From: Candidatus Latescibacterota bacterium
GTDB taxonomy: Bacteria; Latescibacterota; UBA2968; UBA8231
Direction: 5' to 3'
Length of the DNA: 64,000 nucleotides
Assembly (NCBI GenBank): GCA_021295675.1
Contig: JAGWBY010000002.1
Span: forward strand, 42,087 to 106,086
A program made the position numbers and the translations under genes. How positions within the stretch are numbered: the first letter of the stretch is position 1; each line of letters starts with the position of its first letter. The notes beneath the pieces are model-generated. The model saw only the letters and a list, made by a program, of their open reading frames with translations. It was not told the DNA's origin and did not search any database. Shown one piece after another: positions 20,380 through 33,323 of this stretch.

Positions 20380-22590
20380 TCAGGCTGGTTCGAGCTGGGC
20401 GTACGCGACGGCGATCCGTTTGATCCGCGTCCCAAAGCGGATGGAGAGCTTCATCTTTTCGCCGTGCCCTTCGCGGCTGACGATCTGCCCGCGTCCCCAT
20501 TGAGGGTGACGCACCCACTGGCCAACGGCGAGGAAGTCGTCTTGGGCGACAAACTCGTCGAAGCCGGGCGACTGCTCGGAATCCGGTTCGTAGTGGACGC
20601 CTTGGGGAGCCTTTTTGCGGGGCGGAGGGCCGACGCGCTGCCGTGAGCGATCAAATCCGCGGTCCAACTCGTAATTTTGGGTCGTCAGCTCGGCGGGGAC
20701 TTCGCCCAAAAAACGCGAGGGTTCGGTCGCCAGCAGCGAGCCATACGCATAGCGGCGCAGGGCATAGGTGAGGCTGAGTTGCTCTTGCGCCCGGGTCATG
20801 CCCACGTAGCAGAGCCGGCGTTCCTCTTCAATGGCTTGGGGATCGCCGACGGCTCGCGCCGTGGGAAAGAGGTTTTCTTCGAGGCCGCAGACAAAGACCA
20901 AGGGAAACTCCAAGCCCTTGGCACTGTGCAGGGTCATTAAGGTAATGGCGTTGCCATCGTTGTCGCTTTCGTCCGCCGAGGTCAGCAGGGACTTTTCTTC
21001 GAGATAGGTCGCTAACGTCGAGTCTGGGTTCTCGTCTGCGTATTCGGTCATTTCGGCCAGTAACTGGTCGAGGTTCTGCAAGCGCGCCTCGGCTTCTGGA
21101 GTATTTTCCGCCGCGAGCATGGCGCGGTATCCACTCTTTTCGACGACGGCAAAGCCTAGTTCGGGCAGGGAGAGTGCATCGGTGGCTGTCATTAGCTCGT
21201 CGATCAGGGCAGAGAAGGCAGCGAGGCTTTTTTGCGCGCGGCCGCTGAGGTCGGGCACGTCGTCGAGGTGCTTAAGTGCCGTGGAGAGGCTCCAGCCCTT
21301 GGCTTGGGCAAAAGCCTGCAAGCGGGCGAGGGAGGTATCGCCAATGCCGCGACGGGGCGTATTGATGATGCGGCGCAGGGCAATGTCGTCGGCCGGATTG
21401 ACCAACAGGCGCAAGTAGGACAGCACATCGCGGATTTCGCGGCGGTCGTAAAAGCGAATGCCGCCGACGATTACATAGGGCAGGCGAGCGCGCTGTAGCT
21501 CTTCTTCAAAGGGACGAGACTGGGCATTGGTGCGGTAGAGCACCGCGGCGTCCCCGAGGCCGTAGCGTCCCAAGCGATCGTAGCGGCGGATGGCATCGAC
21601 CACGTGGCGGGCCTCGCGGCGGTCTGAGTCGCATTCGACGACCGCGACCGGGTCGCCCTCGGGGCCGTTCGTCCACAGTTCTTTGCCTTTGCGGCCTTGG
21701 TTGTGACTGATGACGGCATTGGCTGCGGCGAGGATGCGGCCGGTGGAGCGATAGTTTTGCTCCAGCCGCACGCTGCGTGCATCCGGATAATCGCGCTCAA
21801 AGTCGAGGATGTTGCGGATGTCGGCACCGCGAAATTGGTAGATCGACTGGTCGTCATCCCCGACCACGCAGATGTTGCGGTGGTGAGCTGCTAGCTGGCG
21901 GCAGAGCAAGTACTGGGGCCGGTTGGTGTCTTGGTATTCATCGACGAGCAGGTGCTCAAAGCGCTCTTGGTAGGTCCGCAGAATGTCCGGGTGGCGTTCG
22001 AACTGTCGCACGACCTCGATGAGCAAGTCATCAAAATCAAGGGCTTGGTTGCGGCGCAGTTCGCGCTCGTAGTCGGCGTAGAGTTCGGCAATTTGCCGCT
22101 GTCCCTCGTTCGCTTGGCGCGCGAATTCCAACGGATCGAGCATGGCGTTCTTGGCGCGGCTGATTTGGCTGACGACGGCGCGCGGGGCGAGGTCGCGCTC
22201 GTCGATCTGGTGGGCGTCGAGAACGCGGCGGATGGTGGCGCGGCGGTCGTCTTCGTCGTAGATGGAGAAGTTGGGATCTAAACCAAACCCCTCGGCTTGG
22301 CGGCGCAGGATGCGCGCACAGATCGAGTGGAAGTTGCCGATCCATAGCTCATTGGCCTCCGAGCCGACTAGCTGCTCGATGCGCTCGCGCATTTCGCCCG
22401 CAGCCTTGTTGGTAAAGGTCGCGGCGAGGATGCGCCACGGGGGCACACCGACTTCTTCGATGAGGAACGCGATGCGATGGGTGAGGACGCGGGTCTTGCC
22501 CGAGCCGGCCCCGGCGAGAATCAACAGCGGGCCACCCGGGGCCTCGGCAGCGCGGCGTTGCGCTGGATTGAGGGCGTCTAGTATGGACAT
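20380..22590 (-). CDS. uvrD: UvrD/PcrA-type superfamily 1 DNA helicase
   Basis: 736 residues from the ATG at 22590, normal for UvrD/PcrA. Motifs in order: Q-motif LNPAQRRAAE; Walker A AGAGSGKTRVLTHRIA; Ia TFTNKAAGEMRERI; II VDEYQDTN; III GDDDQSIYQFRGA; IV VRLEQNYRST; V TLHSAKGLEF; VI YVGMTRAQE. The C-terminal tail (from about 650) ends in a conserved Tudor-like region (VRHPQWGRGQIVSREG). It unwinds DNA in repair and replication restart. Reading frame continues upstream into a frameshifted mltG, creating an apparent 1148-residue fusion, but the ATG at 22590 follows the original mltG stop (22593-22595) by two bases, so I treat helicase and transglycosylase as separate genes. Confidence 0.93.
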   Translation of the reverse strand: MSILDALNPAQRRAAEAPGGPLLILAGAGSGKTRVLTHRIAFLIEEVGVPPWRILAATFTNKAAGEMRERIEQLVGSEANELWIGNFHSICARILRRQAEGFGLDPNFSIYDEDDRRATIRRVLDAHQIDERDLAPRAVVSQISRAKNAMLDPLEFARQANEGQRQIAELYADYERELRRNQALDFDDLLIEVVRQFERHPDILRTYQERFEHLLVDEYQDTNRPQYLLCRQLAAHHRNICVVGDDDQSIYQFRGADIRNILDFERDYPDARSVRLEQNYRSTGRILAAANAVISHNQGRKGKELWTNGPEGDPVAVVECDSDRREARHVVDAIRRYDRLGRYGLGDAAVLYRTNAQSRPFEEELQRARLPYVIVGGIRFYDRREIRDVLSYLRLLVNPADDIALRRIINTPRRGIGDTSLARLQAFAQAKGWSLSTALKHLDDVPDLSGRAQKSLAAFSALIDELMTATDALSLPELGFAVVEKSGYRAMLAAENTPEAEARLQNLDQLLAEMTEYADENPDSTLATYLEEKSLLTSADESDNDGNAITLMTLHSAKGLEFPLVFVCGLEENLFPTARAVGDPQAIEEERRLCYVGMTRAQEQLSLTYALRRYAYGSLLATEPSRFLGEVPAELTTQNYELDRGFDRSRQRVGPPPRKKAPQGVHYEPDSEQSPGFDEFVAQDDFLAVGQWVRHPQWGRGQIVSREGHGEKMKLSIRFGTRIKRIAVAYAQLEPA

Positions 22591-22592
22591 CC

Positions 22593-23604
22593 TCAGTTCG
22601 TCTGCATGCGCTGGGCTAGCTTGACTTGGCGCTTGGCGCGCTCGTGTTCCCTGTTGGTGCGGCTGAAGATGTGGGTGCCGTCGCCGCGGGCGACGAACGG
22701 GGTAGAGCACGGCGAGAAGGGCCGTGCGGCCGGGACTGCTAATGGGGCCGGGGGGCAGACCGTGGTGGCGATAGGTGTTGAAGGGCGAATCCACCTCTAA
22801 GTCGGCATAGGTCAGCCGCTTCTTGTTGGTGCCGAGGGCGTAGTTGACGGTCGCGCAGGATTCGAGGCGGCGATTGAGCTTGAGGCGGCGTTGGAAGACG
22901 CCGGAGATAATGGGTTGCTCTTCGACAGCCACTGCTTCGCGCTCGACGATCGAGGCCAACGTCACAGCTTGGTGCAGCGAAAGGCCAAGCTCATTGAGCC
23001 GCTGGCGCAGAGAGTCGGCAAATACGCGGTGGAATTGGTCAACCATGAGGGAGACGATGGTGCGTTCATCGGTGTTTAAGTCGAAGAAGTACGTCTCGGG
23101 GAAGAGGTAGCCTTCGAGGGTGGACGCGGCCACGCCGAGTTGGCGGATGAGCTGAGGGTCTTCGGTGGCGGCGATAAAGCGAGCCGAGTCAGCTACACCC
23201 GCAGCTTGTAGATGGCCTGCGATCTGGTGGCGATTCAGCCCCTCGGGGATCGTCGCGGGCTGGGTTTGGATGGGGGCTTTGAGCAGGGATTGGGCAATGG
23301 CGGCTGTCGTGCCGGTGCCGTCGAGCTGATAAGTGCCGGCCTTGAGCTGATGACCGAGGCCCTTGAGCCGGACGGTCCAAGCAAAGACGTGAGCGTTGTG
23401 GATCAAATTTTCCCGTTCTAGCGACTGGCCGATCCAGCGGGCACTCGCACCTTGAGGGATGTGGATTGTCCGCGCCGGATATTCGTAGGTCGGTTGGTTC
23501 AAATACCAAAATCCCCCGAGCGGCAACGCCATCCCCACCAGTGCAATAACCGCGACGAGTAAGAGTGCACGGTACCAGCGTGCAGACTTGGCTTGAGTTG
23601 GCAT
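22593..23604 (-). pseudogene. mltG: Endolytic murein transglycosylase MltG, frameshifted near the C-terminus
   Basis: Starting at ATG 23604, the product has an N-terminal membrane segment (LLLVAVIALVGMALPLGGFWYL), a LysM-like region, YLFPETYFF, the catalytic-glutamate region ASIVEREAVAVEEQP, and NTYRHHGLPPGPISSPG. Just after AVLYP (about 22699) the frame breaks; the expected ending FVARGDGTHIFSRTNREHER continues in another frame to a stop at 22593-22595. Compared with the family, about seven residues (a DYLY-type stretch) are missing at the join, so a loss of ~20 bases fits better than a one-base slip. The active-site region is intact, so an altered product could still work, or the break could be an assembly error. 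MltG releases nascent glycan chains at the inner membrane. Confidence 0.8.
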
Positions 23605-23736
23605 ACTGTCGGCCTTACCTAAAAGTGATGCGGGTGTGTCGAGTTTCGCGCTCGTCCATAGGGACGTGGGCTGCGAACTAAGGTGTAGCGCAAAAGTATG
23701 AATCGGGATTTTTTTACTACCAAGGCTGAGATAAAA

Positions 23737-23765
23737 AATGTATAAGAAAGGACAATCTCTGTCAA
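23737..23765 (-). promoter_or_regulatory. Sigma-70-type promoter for mltG-uvrD-mtaB-miaB
   Basis: On the minus strand TTGACA (23760-23765) is followed by TACATT at 17 bases (23737-23742) or TATACA at 15 bases (23739-23744). It lies ~130 bases upstream of mltG and could serve the whole minus-strand run down to miaB. Confidence 0.55.
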
Positions 23766-23779
23766 TCTGATTAGCTTTC

Positions 23780-23808
23780 TTGACGCTAACAGAAAATCCG
23801 GTTAATTT
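23780..23808 (+). promoter_or_regulatory. Sigma-70-type promoter for the ABC transporter operon
   Basis: TTGACG (23780-23785), 17-base spacer, TAATTT (23803-23808). It is divergent from the mltG promoter 15 bases away and places a transcript start about 58 bases before the TTG start of the ATPase gene. Confidence 0.5.
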
Positions 23809-23872
23809 CCCAACTTTTTGTCTCATCGCCTCAACGCGCCCGGCTTTGCGGAGCGGCTACAGGAGATTTCTG

Positions 23873-24826
23873 TTGGACCCCCAAGTGCTCATCAGTATCT
23901 CGCAGCTTTCCCACGTCTATGCGGATACGCGCAAGAAAGTGGGCCATCGCGCGCTCCATGAGATCAATCTCGACATCCACGCTGGGGAGACGATGGCCTT
24001 GTTGGGGCCTAATGGCAGCGGTAAATCCACTCTCCTGCGCGTGCTGACCACCGCGCTGGTGCCCACCTCGGGAGCGGTGCGAGTCGGCGGCGTGCTCTTG
24101 GGGCAAGATCCGTCGGCAGTGCGCCGTCAGTTGGGGGTCGTCTTTCAAAATCCTGCGCTCGATGGGAAAATGACGGTCGGCGAAAACTTGCGGATGGCGG
24201 GTTTGCTCTACGGCATGGGCCGTCGCGCCATGCGCCAGCGCAGTCAACAGTTGCTGGAGATTGTCGGCTTGTGGGAACGGCGCAACGAGCGGGTGGAGAA
24301 GTTATCTGGAGGCATGCGGCGGCGCGTCGAATTGGCCAAGGCGCTGCTGCCAGCGCCAGCTATTCTCGTGCTCGACGAGCCGACGGCCGGGTTGGATCCA
24401 GTGGCGCGCCAAAATTTCTGGCTCCAAGTGGAGGAACTCAAAGCGGACGAACAACTCACGGTCGTGGTCTCGACCCACCTTTTGGACGAGGCCGAGCGCG
24501 CGAACCGAGTCGCCATTTTGCACCAAGGACAGCTACTCGTCTGTGGCCCCCCAAGGGGCTTGCAGCGCCAATTGGGGCGCGAAATCCTCACACTGCGCAG
24601 CGACGATGCAGCCGCGCTGCAAGTTGCACTGCGCTGCGACATGGGCTTAGAGGGTCTAGTGGTCGATCAGGACTTGCGCGTCCCGCTCAACAGCAACATC
24701 AGTCTCGACGAGGTATTCCAGCGCTTCGGCTCCCAGATCCGCTCGCTGTCTTTGGCTCCTCCTTCGCTCGACGATGTGTTCGTGCGCTATACCGGCCAGC
24801 ACCTCGAGGAGGGAAACGCCGTTTGA
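23873..24826 (+). CDS. ABC exporter ATP-binding protein (DrrA/CcmA-like)
   Basis: 317 residues from a TTG start preceded by AGGAGA (23861-23866). Upstream in-frame residues overlap the promoter and look non-coding. Walker A LLGPNGSGKST, signature LSGGMRRRVELAKALL, Walker B ILVLDEPTAGLDP and switch STHLLDEAE are all present. The C-terminal extension (~215-317) is typical of drug or polysaccharide exporter ATPases. It powers the permease encoded next, whose TTG start overlaps this stop (TTGA). Cargo cannot be told from sequence. Confidence 0.9.
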   Translation: MDPQVLISISQLSHVYADTRKKVGHRALHEINLDIHAGETMALLGPNGSGKSTLLRVLTTALVPTSGAVRVGGVLLGQDPSAVRRQLGVVFQNPALDGKMTVGENLRMAGLLYGMGRRAMRQRSQQLLEIVGLWERRNERVEKLSGGMRRRVELAKALLPAPAILVLDEPTAGLDPVARQNFWLQVEELKADEQLTVVVSTHLLDEAERANRVAILHQGQLLVCGPPRGLQRQLGREILTLRSDDAAALQVALRCDMGLEGLVVDQDLRVPLNSNISLDEVFQRFGSQIRSLSLAPPSLDDVFVRYTGQHLEEGNAV

Positions 24827-25587
24827 ACGGCGCGTGGATTCTGGCCCAGCGCGAAGTGCTGCGCTTTTTTCGCCAACCTTCGCGGCTTTTGGGGAGCTTG
24901 GTGCAGCCGCTGATGCTGTGGTTTTTCATGGGCTCGGGTTTTGCCGACAGCTTCATCAGCGGGGGCAGCGAGTTGAGCTACAGAGAGTTTTTCTATCCGG
25001 GCATCGTGCTGATGCTCCTGCTCTTCGCGGCGATTTTTTCCACCATCACCCTCATCGAAGATCGCAGCGCTGGCTTTTTGCAAGGCGTACTGGTAGCCCC
25101 AGTGCCGCGTCTGAGTATAGCGCTGGGCAAGCTGGTCGGCGGTACGCTCATCGCCTTATTGCAGGTGCTTGTGTTTTTATTGCTGGCACCGGTGGCTGGC
25201 ATTGGCTTATCAGTGGAGATGATCTTAGTGCTCTTGGCTCTTTGTGCGCTGATCGGTATGGGCTTCACGGGTTTAGGCTTCATGGTCGCGTGGCAGTTGG
25301 ATTCAGTGGCTGGCTACCACGCAGTAATGAGTGTCGTACTCATCCCCTTGTGGTTTCTTTCTGGTGCACTCTTTCCCATTGAAGGGGCTGCCCCGTGGCT
25401 CGAGTGGGTGATGCAGTGCAATCCCGTGACCTATGCGCTAGTCGTTTTGCGCAAGGCGTTCTATTTGGTGCCGACTCAACTGATAGCCGATGTGGCGTTT
25501 GTACGCGCCCTGCTGATCACCGGCGTCTGGACGGTGCTGACGACCGCTGGGGCCGCTTGGATGGTGGCCCGCAGCCGCCGTTCCTGA
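24823..25587 (+). CDS. ABC-2 type permease
   Basis: 254 residues from a TTG overlapping the ATPase stop codon, with GAGGAGGG just upstream. Six hydrophobic segments with the ABC-2 pattern: LVQPLMLWFFMGSGF, YPGIVLMLLLFAAIFS, IEDRSAGFLQGVLVAPVPR (cytoplasmic loop motif), VFLLLAPVAGIGL, LIPLWFLSGALFPI and a C-terminal segment. The NPVTYALVVLRKAF stretch near the end is typical of DrrB/NodJ-like exporters. It pairs with the ATPase upstream. The gene converges with the DUF420-like gene two bases away. Confidence 0.9.
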   Translation: MNGAWILAQREVLRFFRQPSRLLGSLVQPLMLWFFMGSGFADSFISGGSELSYREFFYPGIVLMLLLFAAIFSTITLIEDRSAGFLQGVLVAPVPRLSIALGKLVGGTLIALLQVLVFLLLAPVAGIGLSVEMILVLLALCALIGMGFTGLGFMVAWQLDSVAGYHAVMSVVLIPLWFLSGALFPIEGAAPWLEWVMQCNPVTYALVVLRKAFYLVPTQLIADVAFVRALLITGVWTVLTTAGAAWMVARSRRS

Positions 25588-25589
25588 TT

Positions 25590-26054
25590 TCAGAGTTGGT
25601 ATAGCATTAAATAGACCACTACGCCGCTAACCGAGACAAACATCCACGTCGGCCAGACCCAGCGGGCCAACCGACGATGGCGGGCAAAATCCTGGTTGTA
25701 AGCGCGCCAGACGACGAGAGCTACAAAAGGGGCCATTATTGCCGCGAGGATGATATGGGGTATGAGCACGGCGAAGTATAGGGGGCGAGTCCAGTCGTAG
25801 TGGGGATAGGGCACCGAGCCTACCTGAACATGATAAACTAGATACGAACACAGAAAAAGCACGGAGCAGGCGAGAGCGGCCAGCATGGACTTTTGGTGAG
25901 CTTGGCGCGCGCCGCGACGGATCTGCAGGTAGCCGCGCACGAGCAGGAATACGCACAAGATGTTGAGGCAGGCGTTTAGCGTGGGAAGATCTGTAACAGA
26001 CACAGGCTGAGTGGGAAGGGGACCAATGTAAACGCGAGCTGGCGACTGACGCAC
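25590..26054 (-). CDS. DUF420-like four-helix membrane protein
   Basis: 154 residues from a GTG at 26054; a shorter start near residue 18 is possible. Four hydrophobic segments (LNILCVFLLVRGYL, LAALACSVLFLCSYLVY, FAVLIPHIILAAIMAPFVALVV, PTWMFVSVSGVVVYLML) with conserved-looking histidines in AHQKSM, YHVQVG and IPHIIL match the DUF420 family, often found beside heme-copper oxidase and SCO genes. No oxidase genes are present here. It begins 18 bases after the 3' end of tRNA-Thr and may share its promoter. Confidence 0.75.
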   Translation of the reverse strand: MRQSPARVYIGPLPTQPVSVTDLPTLNACLNILCVFLLVRGYLQIRRGARQAHQKSMLAALACSVLFLCSYLVYHVQVGSVPYPHYDWTRPLYFAVLIPHIILAAIMAPFVALVVWRAYNQDFARHRRLARWVWPTWMFVSVSGVVVYLMLYQL

Positions 26055-26071
26055 AAGCCCGCGTTGTGTCG

Positions 26072-26147
26072 TGGAGCCGCCACCCGGACTCGAACCGGGG
26101 ACCTACTCATTACGAGTGAGTTGCTCTACCAGCTGAGCTATGGCGGC
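26072..26147 (-). tRNA. tRNA-Thr (anticodon CGT)
   Basis: 76 bases on the minus strand fold as a full cloverleaf. The acceptor GCCGCCA pairs with TGGCGGC, the D-arm is GCTC...GAGC, and the anticodon stem ACTCA/TGAGT holds loop CTCGTAA with anticodon CGT (codon ACG). The T-arm contains GGTTCGAGTCC. The discriminator is T and CCA is encoded in the DNA (26072-26074). Confidence 0.97.
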
Positions 26148-26162
26148 TATGCTGTGCAGTAG

Positions 26163-26191
26163 AAACTAGGCGGAGCCAGTTACGGTGTCAA
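26163..26191 (-). promoter_or_regulatory. tRNA-Thr promoter
   Basis: Minus strand TTGACA (26186-26191), 17-base spacer, TAGTTT (26163-26168), ending about 15 bases before the tRNA 5' end. A small perfect hairpin GAACCG-CTG-CGGTTC (26192-26206) lies just upstream, between it and the ftsA stop, and may separate the two units. Confidence 0.6.
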
Positions 26192-26216
26192 GAACCGCTG
26201 CGGTTCGCGCCGCCCA

Positions 26217-27431
26217 CTAAAAGAAATTGAACAGTTTGCCCAGCGCATGGGCAAAGCCGTTGCGGGGCTGATCTGCCTCGTGCGATTCGATAGGTGCGCC
26301 GTGTTCGCTGGCGACAAAGCGCAACAGGCCGATCGCGGTAGCATAGCTGGGGTCGCTGACCTCGGTGGGGGCGATCACGTTTTGGGGGACGCCAATGCGG
26401 ACTTGGTGGCCGAGCACCTCCTCGGCGAGTGGCGCGACCTGGTCGAGCAAGGCCCCGCCGCCGGTGAGGACGATACCAGCGGCTAAGCGGTCGTTGTGGG
26501 AACTATTGACGAGGGCCTGGCGCACGTATTCGAAAACCTCGCGCTGTCGGGCTTCAATGACCGCGCTGACCTGCTGCTTAGTTAAGGTACAGGTGCGACC
26601 GGCGGTCGTGTGGTATGTGACGACCTCGTCGCCGTCTTCTCCGGGACAGCTAACGCTGCCAAAGCGGCGTTTGAGCTTCTCGGCTTCGCGGATAGGGATG
26701 CTCAAGACGACCGAGAGATCGTGCGTTATATCGTCGCCCCCTAACGGAATTTCTTCTAGGTGCCGCATCGGACCTAGGAACACGGAGAGATCGCAGGTGC
26801 CAGCGCCGAGATCGAGCAAGGCCACACCCATGTCGCGCTCGTCTTGGGACAAAGTAGCATGGGCCACGCCCACGCTTTCGAGGACGACGCCGACGATCTC
26901 AACGCCAGCCTTGGAAGCTGCGTGGCGAAAGGCCGTGCATAGATGCTCGGCCACGGAAACGGTCAACACCTCGATTGATAGGCGATTGCCGTGCAGCCAG
27001 AGTGGGTTTTTCACCGGCTCGCCATCGACGGCATAGCTCTGGACGAAGCGGTGCATCACCATCTGGTCTTCGGCGACTTGTTCCTGTGCAACGGCGAGTA
27101 GTGCGCGGTTCCGATCCTCTTCGGAGATGGGGTTGGAGGAGCCGGAGATGCCCACCGTGCTGTAATTTGTCTGGGTGCTGATGCCTTCACCGGCCATGCC
27201 GAGATAGGCTCCGGCGATTTTGAGGCCGGTCGAACGCTCAGCTTCAGCGAGGGCCGTGTGGATGGACTCTGCTACTTGGGGCATGTCGATGACGGCGCTG
27301 CGGCGCAGACCCGTGCAGGGACTTTGCCCCAAGCCCAAAATTTTGACTTGGGAATTGTTTTGCACCTCGCCGACTAGGCATAGAACTTTTGAGGCACCAA
27401 CATCGAGAACGACGACAGGGGATCCAGCCAT
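26217..27431 (-). CDS. ftsA: Cell division protein FtsA
   Basis: 404 residues with the actin-like fold. Phosphate-1 motif VVLDVGASKVLCLVGE, SHS2-type 1C region (about 85-165), phosphate-2 VALLDLGAGTCDLSVF, adenosine motif IVLTGGGALLDQV. The C-terminal amphipathic stretch (ALGKLFNFF) would anchor it to the membrane. FtsA recruits FtsZ and later divisome proteins. The usual partners ftsQ and ftsZ are not next to it: the upstream gene is ssb on the opposite strand and downstream lies tRNA-Thr. AAGGGA precedes the ATG. Confidence 0.93.
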   Translation of the reverse strand: MAGSPVVVLDVGASKVLCLVGEVQNNSQVKILGLGQSPCTGLRRSAVIDMPQVAESIHTALAEAERSTGLKIAGAYLGMAGEGISTQTNYSTVGISGSSNPISEEDRNRALLAVAQEQVAEDQMVMHRFVQSYAVDGEPVKNPLWLHGNRLSIEVLTVSVAEHLCTAFRHAASKAGVEIVGVVLESVGVAHATLSQDERDMGVALLDLGAGTCDLSVFLGPMRHLEEIPLGGDDITHDLSVVLSIPIREAEKLKRRFGSVSCPGEDGDEVVTYHTTAGRTCTLTKQQVSAVIEARQREVFEYVRQALVNSSHNDRLAAGIVLTGGGALLDQVAPLAEEVLGHQVRIGVPQNVIAPTEVSDPSYATAIGLLRFVASEHGAPIESHEADQPRNGFAHALGKLFNFF

Positions 27432-27769
27432 AGTTGGCGTCCCTTCTTTCTAAGCGCAGCCGCAAAATGCAGCGCAATAGGAGCAAGGCGAGGACGTATT
27501 GGGAGGGGAGAAAAGCTACCGTCTAACGGCAACGACACGACGGATTGGGGCGCTCGGCCCCTAATTACCAATGCTTACAGCGCCAGACAAAGGGGGAAGT
27601 CGGCTCGCCGTAAACACTTTAATAGTTAAGGATATGGAAGAATAGGAAAGCCACCGGAGAAAGTCAAGCCCGACGGGGGCTAAGCTGGCCTTGACTGAGC
27701 TAAGTCTTGCGCCTAAGATAAGCGAAATTGCAAACATTAATGAGTGTGCTCGCAGAAAGGAGCAAATAT
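27432..27769. other. Intergenic region between ftsA and ssb
   Basis: About 340 bases without a credible gene between two divergent genes. It holds the ssb promoter on the right. A 7-base inverted repeat AGTCAAG (27662-27668) / CTTGACT (27690-27696) has its right arm on the -35 box and could be an operator. I found no clear promoter for ftsA here. Confidence 0.5.
27691..27719 (+). promoter_or_regulatory. ssb promoter
   Basis: TTGACT (27691-27696), 17-base spacer, TAAGAT (27714-27719). It predicts a transcript start about 45 bases before the ssb ATG. Confidence 0.6.
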
Positions 27770-28246
27770 ATGGCTCGTGGGGTAAACAAAGTAATCTTGA
27801 TCGGCAATTTGGGTAGCGATCCCGAAGTGCGCTACACGCCGGACGGGGTGCCCGTAGCCAATTTTAACTTGGCCACCTCTGAAAGCTGGAACGACCGCAA
27901 TACGGGCGAGCGCCAAGAGCGGACCGAATGGCATCGGCTCGTGCTCTGGCGCAAGCTGGCCGAGATCGCCGGGCAGTACCTTAAAAAGGGTGCCAGGATC
28001 TATGTCGAGGGCAAGCTACAGACGCGTTCTTGGGACGACCAGAGCGGCCAGAAGCGCTATACGACTGAGATTGTGGTCAACGACATGCAGATGCTCGATT
28101 CTCGCGGCGAGGGCGGTGGCAGTGGCGGCAGAGATACAGGCTACAATCCGCCCGGCGATCCGTCCGGTGGGCAAAACGTCGGTCCGGCCTCCCAGTCCGC
28201 CGCGCCCCCGCCTCCGGGTGGCGACGACGACGATCTGCCGTTCTAA
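27770..28246 (+). CDS. ssb: Single-stranded DNA-binding protein
   Basis: 158 residues from ATG 27770 with AAAGGAG upstream; the longer open frame adds 14 poorly supported residues. The OB-fold covers residues 1-110 ([47 protein letters not shown]). A flexible Gly/Pro-rich linker follows and the acidic tip DDDDLPF at the C-terminus is the canonical partner-binding tail. It coats single-stranded DNA in replication and repair. Confidence 0.97.
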   Translation: MARGVNKVILIGNLGSDPEVRYTPDGVPVANFNLATSESWNDRNTGERQERTEWHRLVLWRKLAEIAGQYLKKGARIYVEGKLQTRSWDDQSGQKRYTTEIVVNDMQMLDSRGEGGGSGGRDTGYNPPGDPSGGQNVGPASQSAAPPPPGGDDDDLPF

Positions 28247-28248
28247 GC

Positions 28249-29095
28249 TTGGCGGGCAGTTTCTTCCACTTGTGGCTGGCCGAGCGGGTCTTTCCCCTAG
28301 TGTTTGGCGATTGCGCGGACGAGGGAAAGATGCAGGCGGCCTTTGCTGCCGGTTCTATAGGCCCGGATATCGGTTTTTTCCCCGGCGGTCCGGCGGCCTT
28401 GTCGCACCGTGCACATCTGGAGCGCTGCGGCGATTTTTTGCGCGCCCTTATTCAAGGGGCCGCCAGCGCTAACGAGCGGGCGTTTGCTGCGGGCTGGGGA
28501 TTGCACGTCTATGCGGATATGGCCGTACATCCTTGGGTCGAGGCCCGCGTGGCTGCCTTGCTCCGCGAGGGGACCCGGCCAACCGTGTCTGATTTGTGGC
28601 ACATGCGCTTGGAATGGGGAATTGACTGTCGCTTATTGGCTAGCGCGGGAATGGACGGACTGTGGCGTGCGCGCTTACACTTTCCCCGCCGCGCTGATGG
28701 TCGCAGCTTGCTAGGGGAAGTGGGGAAGGTTTTCTACGGTCGAGATGCCGATGAGAGCCTGCTGGAACGAGGGGAGGAGGCCACCATCCGGTGGCTGCAG
28801 CGAATTCCCAAAATTCTCTGGTGGGGAGGACACATCCGCGTGGCCGGACGACGCCCCAATCCTCTGTGTACATTGGCGTTTGCCCACCTAGGGCGCAAGA
28901 TTCTCGGAGATTGGCTTCAGCACTGGGCACGCTTTAAGGATGGCGCAGCCTTAGCCCGCCCGCTGTTGCCTTCAGACCAAGTCTACGAGCAGGTCGTCAA
29001 GCTGGGCGAGTCAGCTATGGAACGGTTTTGTCGTGGGTTTGACGAGGGCTTCGCCCAGTTGGGCAATCCCGATTTATACACGGGCGAAGCAGGCG

Positions 29096-29103
<8 letters not shown>
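28249..29103 (+). CDS. Zinc-dependent phospholipase C-like protein
   Basis: 284 residues from a TTG two bases after the ssb stop; the Shine-Dalgarno is weak. The N-terminal half carries the histidine/aspartate pattern of the zinc-dependent phospholipase C/S1-P1-like fold: FHLWLAERV, GSIGPDIGF, LSHRAH, GWGLHVYADMAVHPW. No signal peptide is seen, so many family members' role as secreted lipases may not apply. It overlaps the next gene by eight bases. Function assigned by motif only. Confidence 0.6.
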
Positions 29104-33314
<4,211 letters not shown>

Positions 33315-33323
33315 GGCCGCCTT

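Noticed and set aside
20380..23826. A real 1148-residue MltG-UvrD fusion protein
   Set aside because: The segment joining them (PRRRHPHLQPHQQG...) is the shifted reading of the normal MltG ending, and uvrD has its own ATG after the original mltG stop, so a frameshift explains it better. A true fusion cannot be fully excluded.
26192..26206. Small hairpin after ftsA as a rho-independent terminator
   Set aside because: A 6-bp stem with no T-run on the ftsA side; too weak to call.
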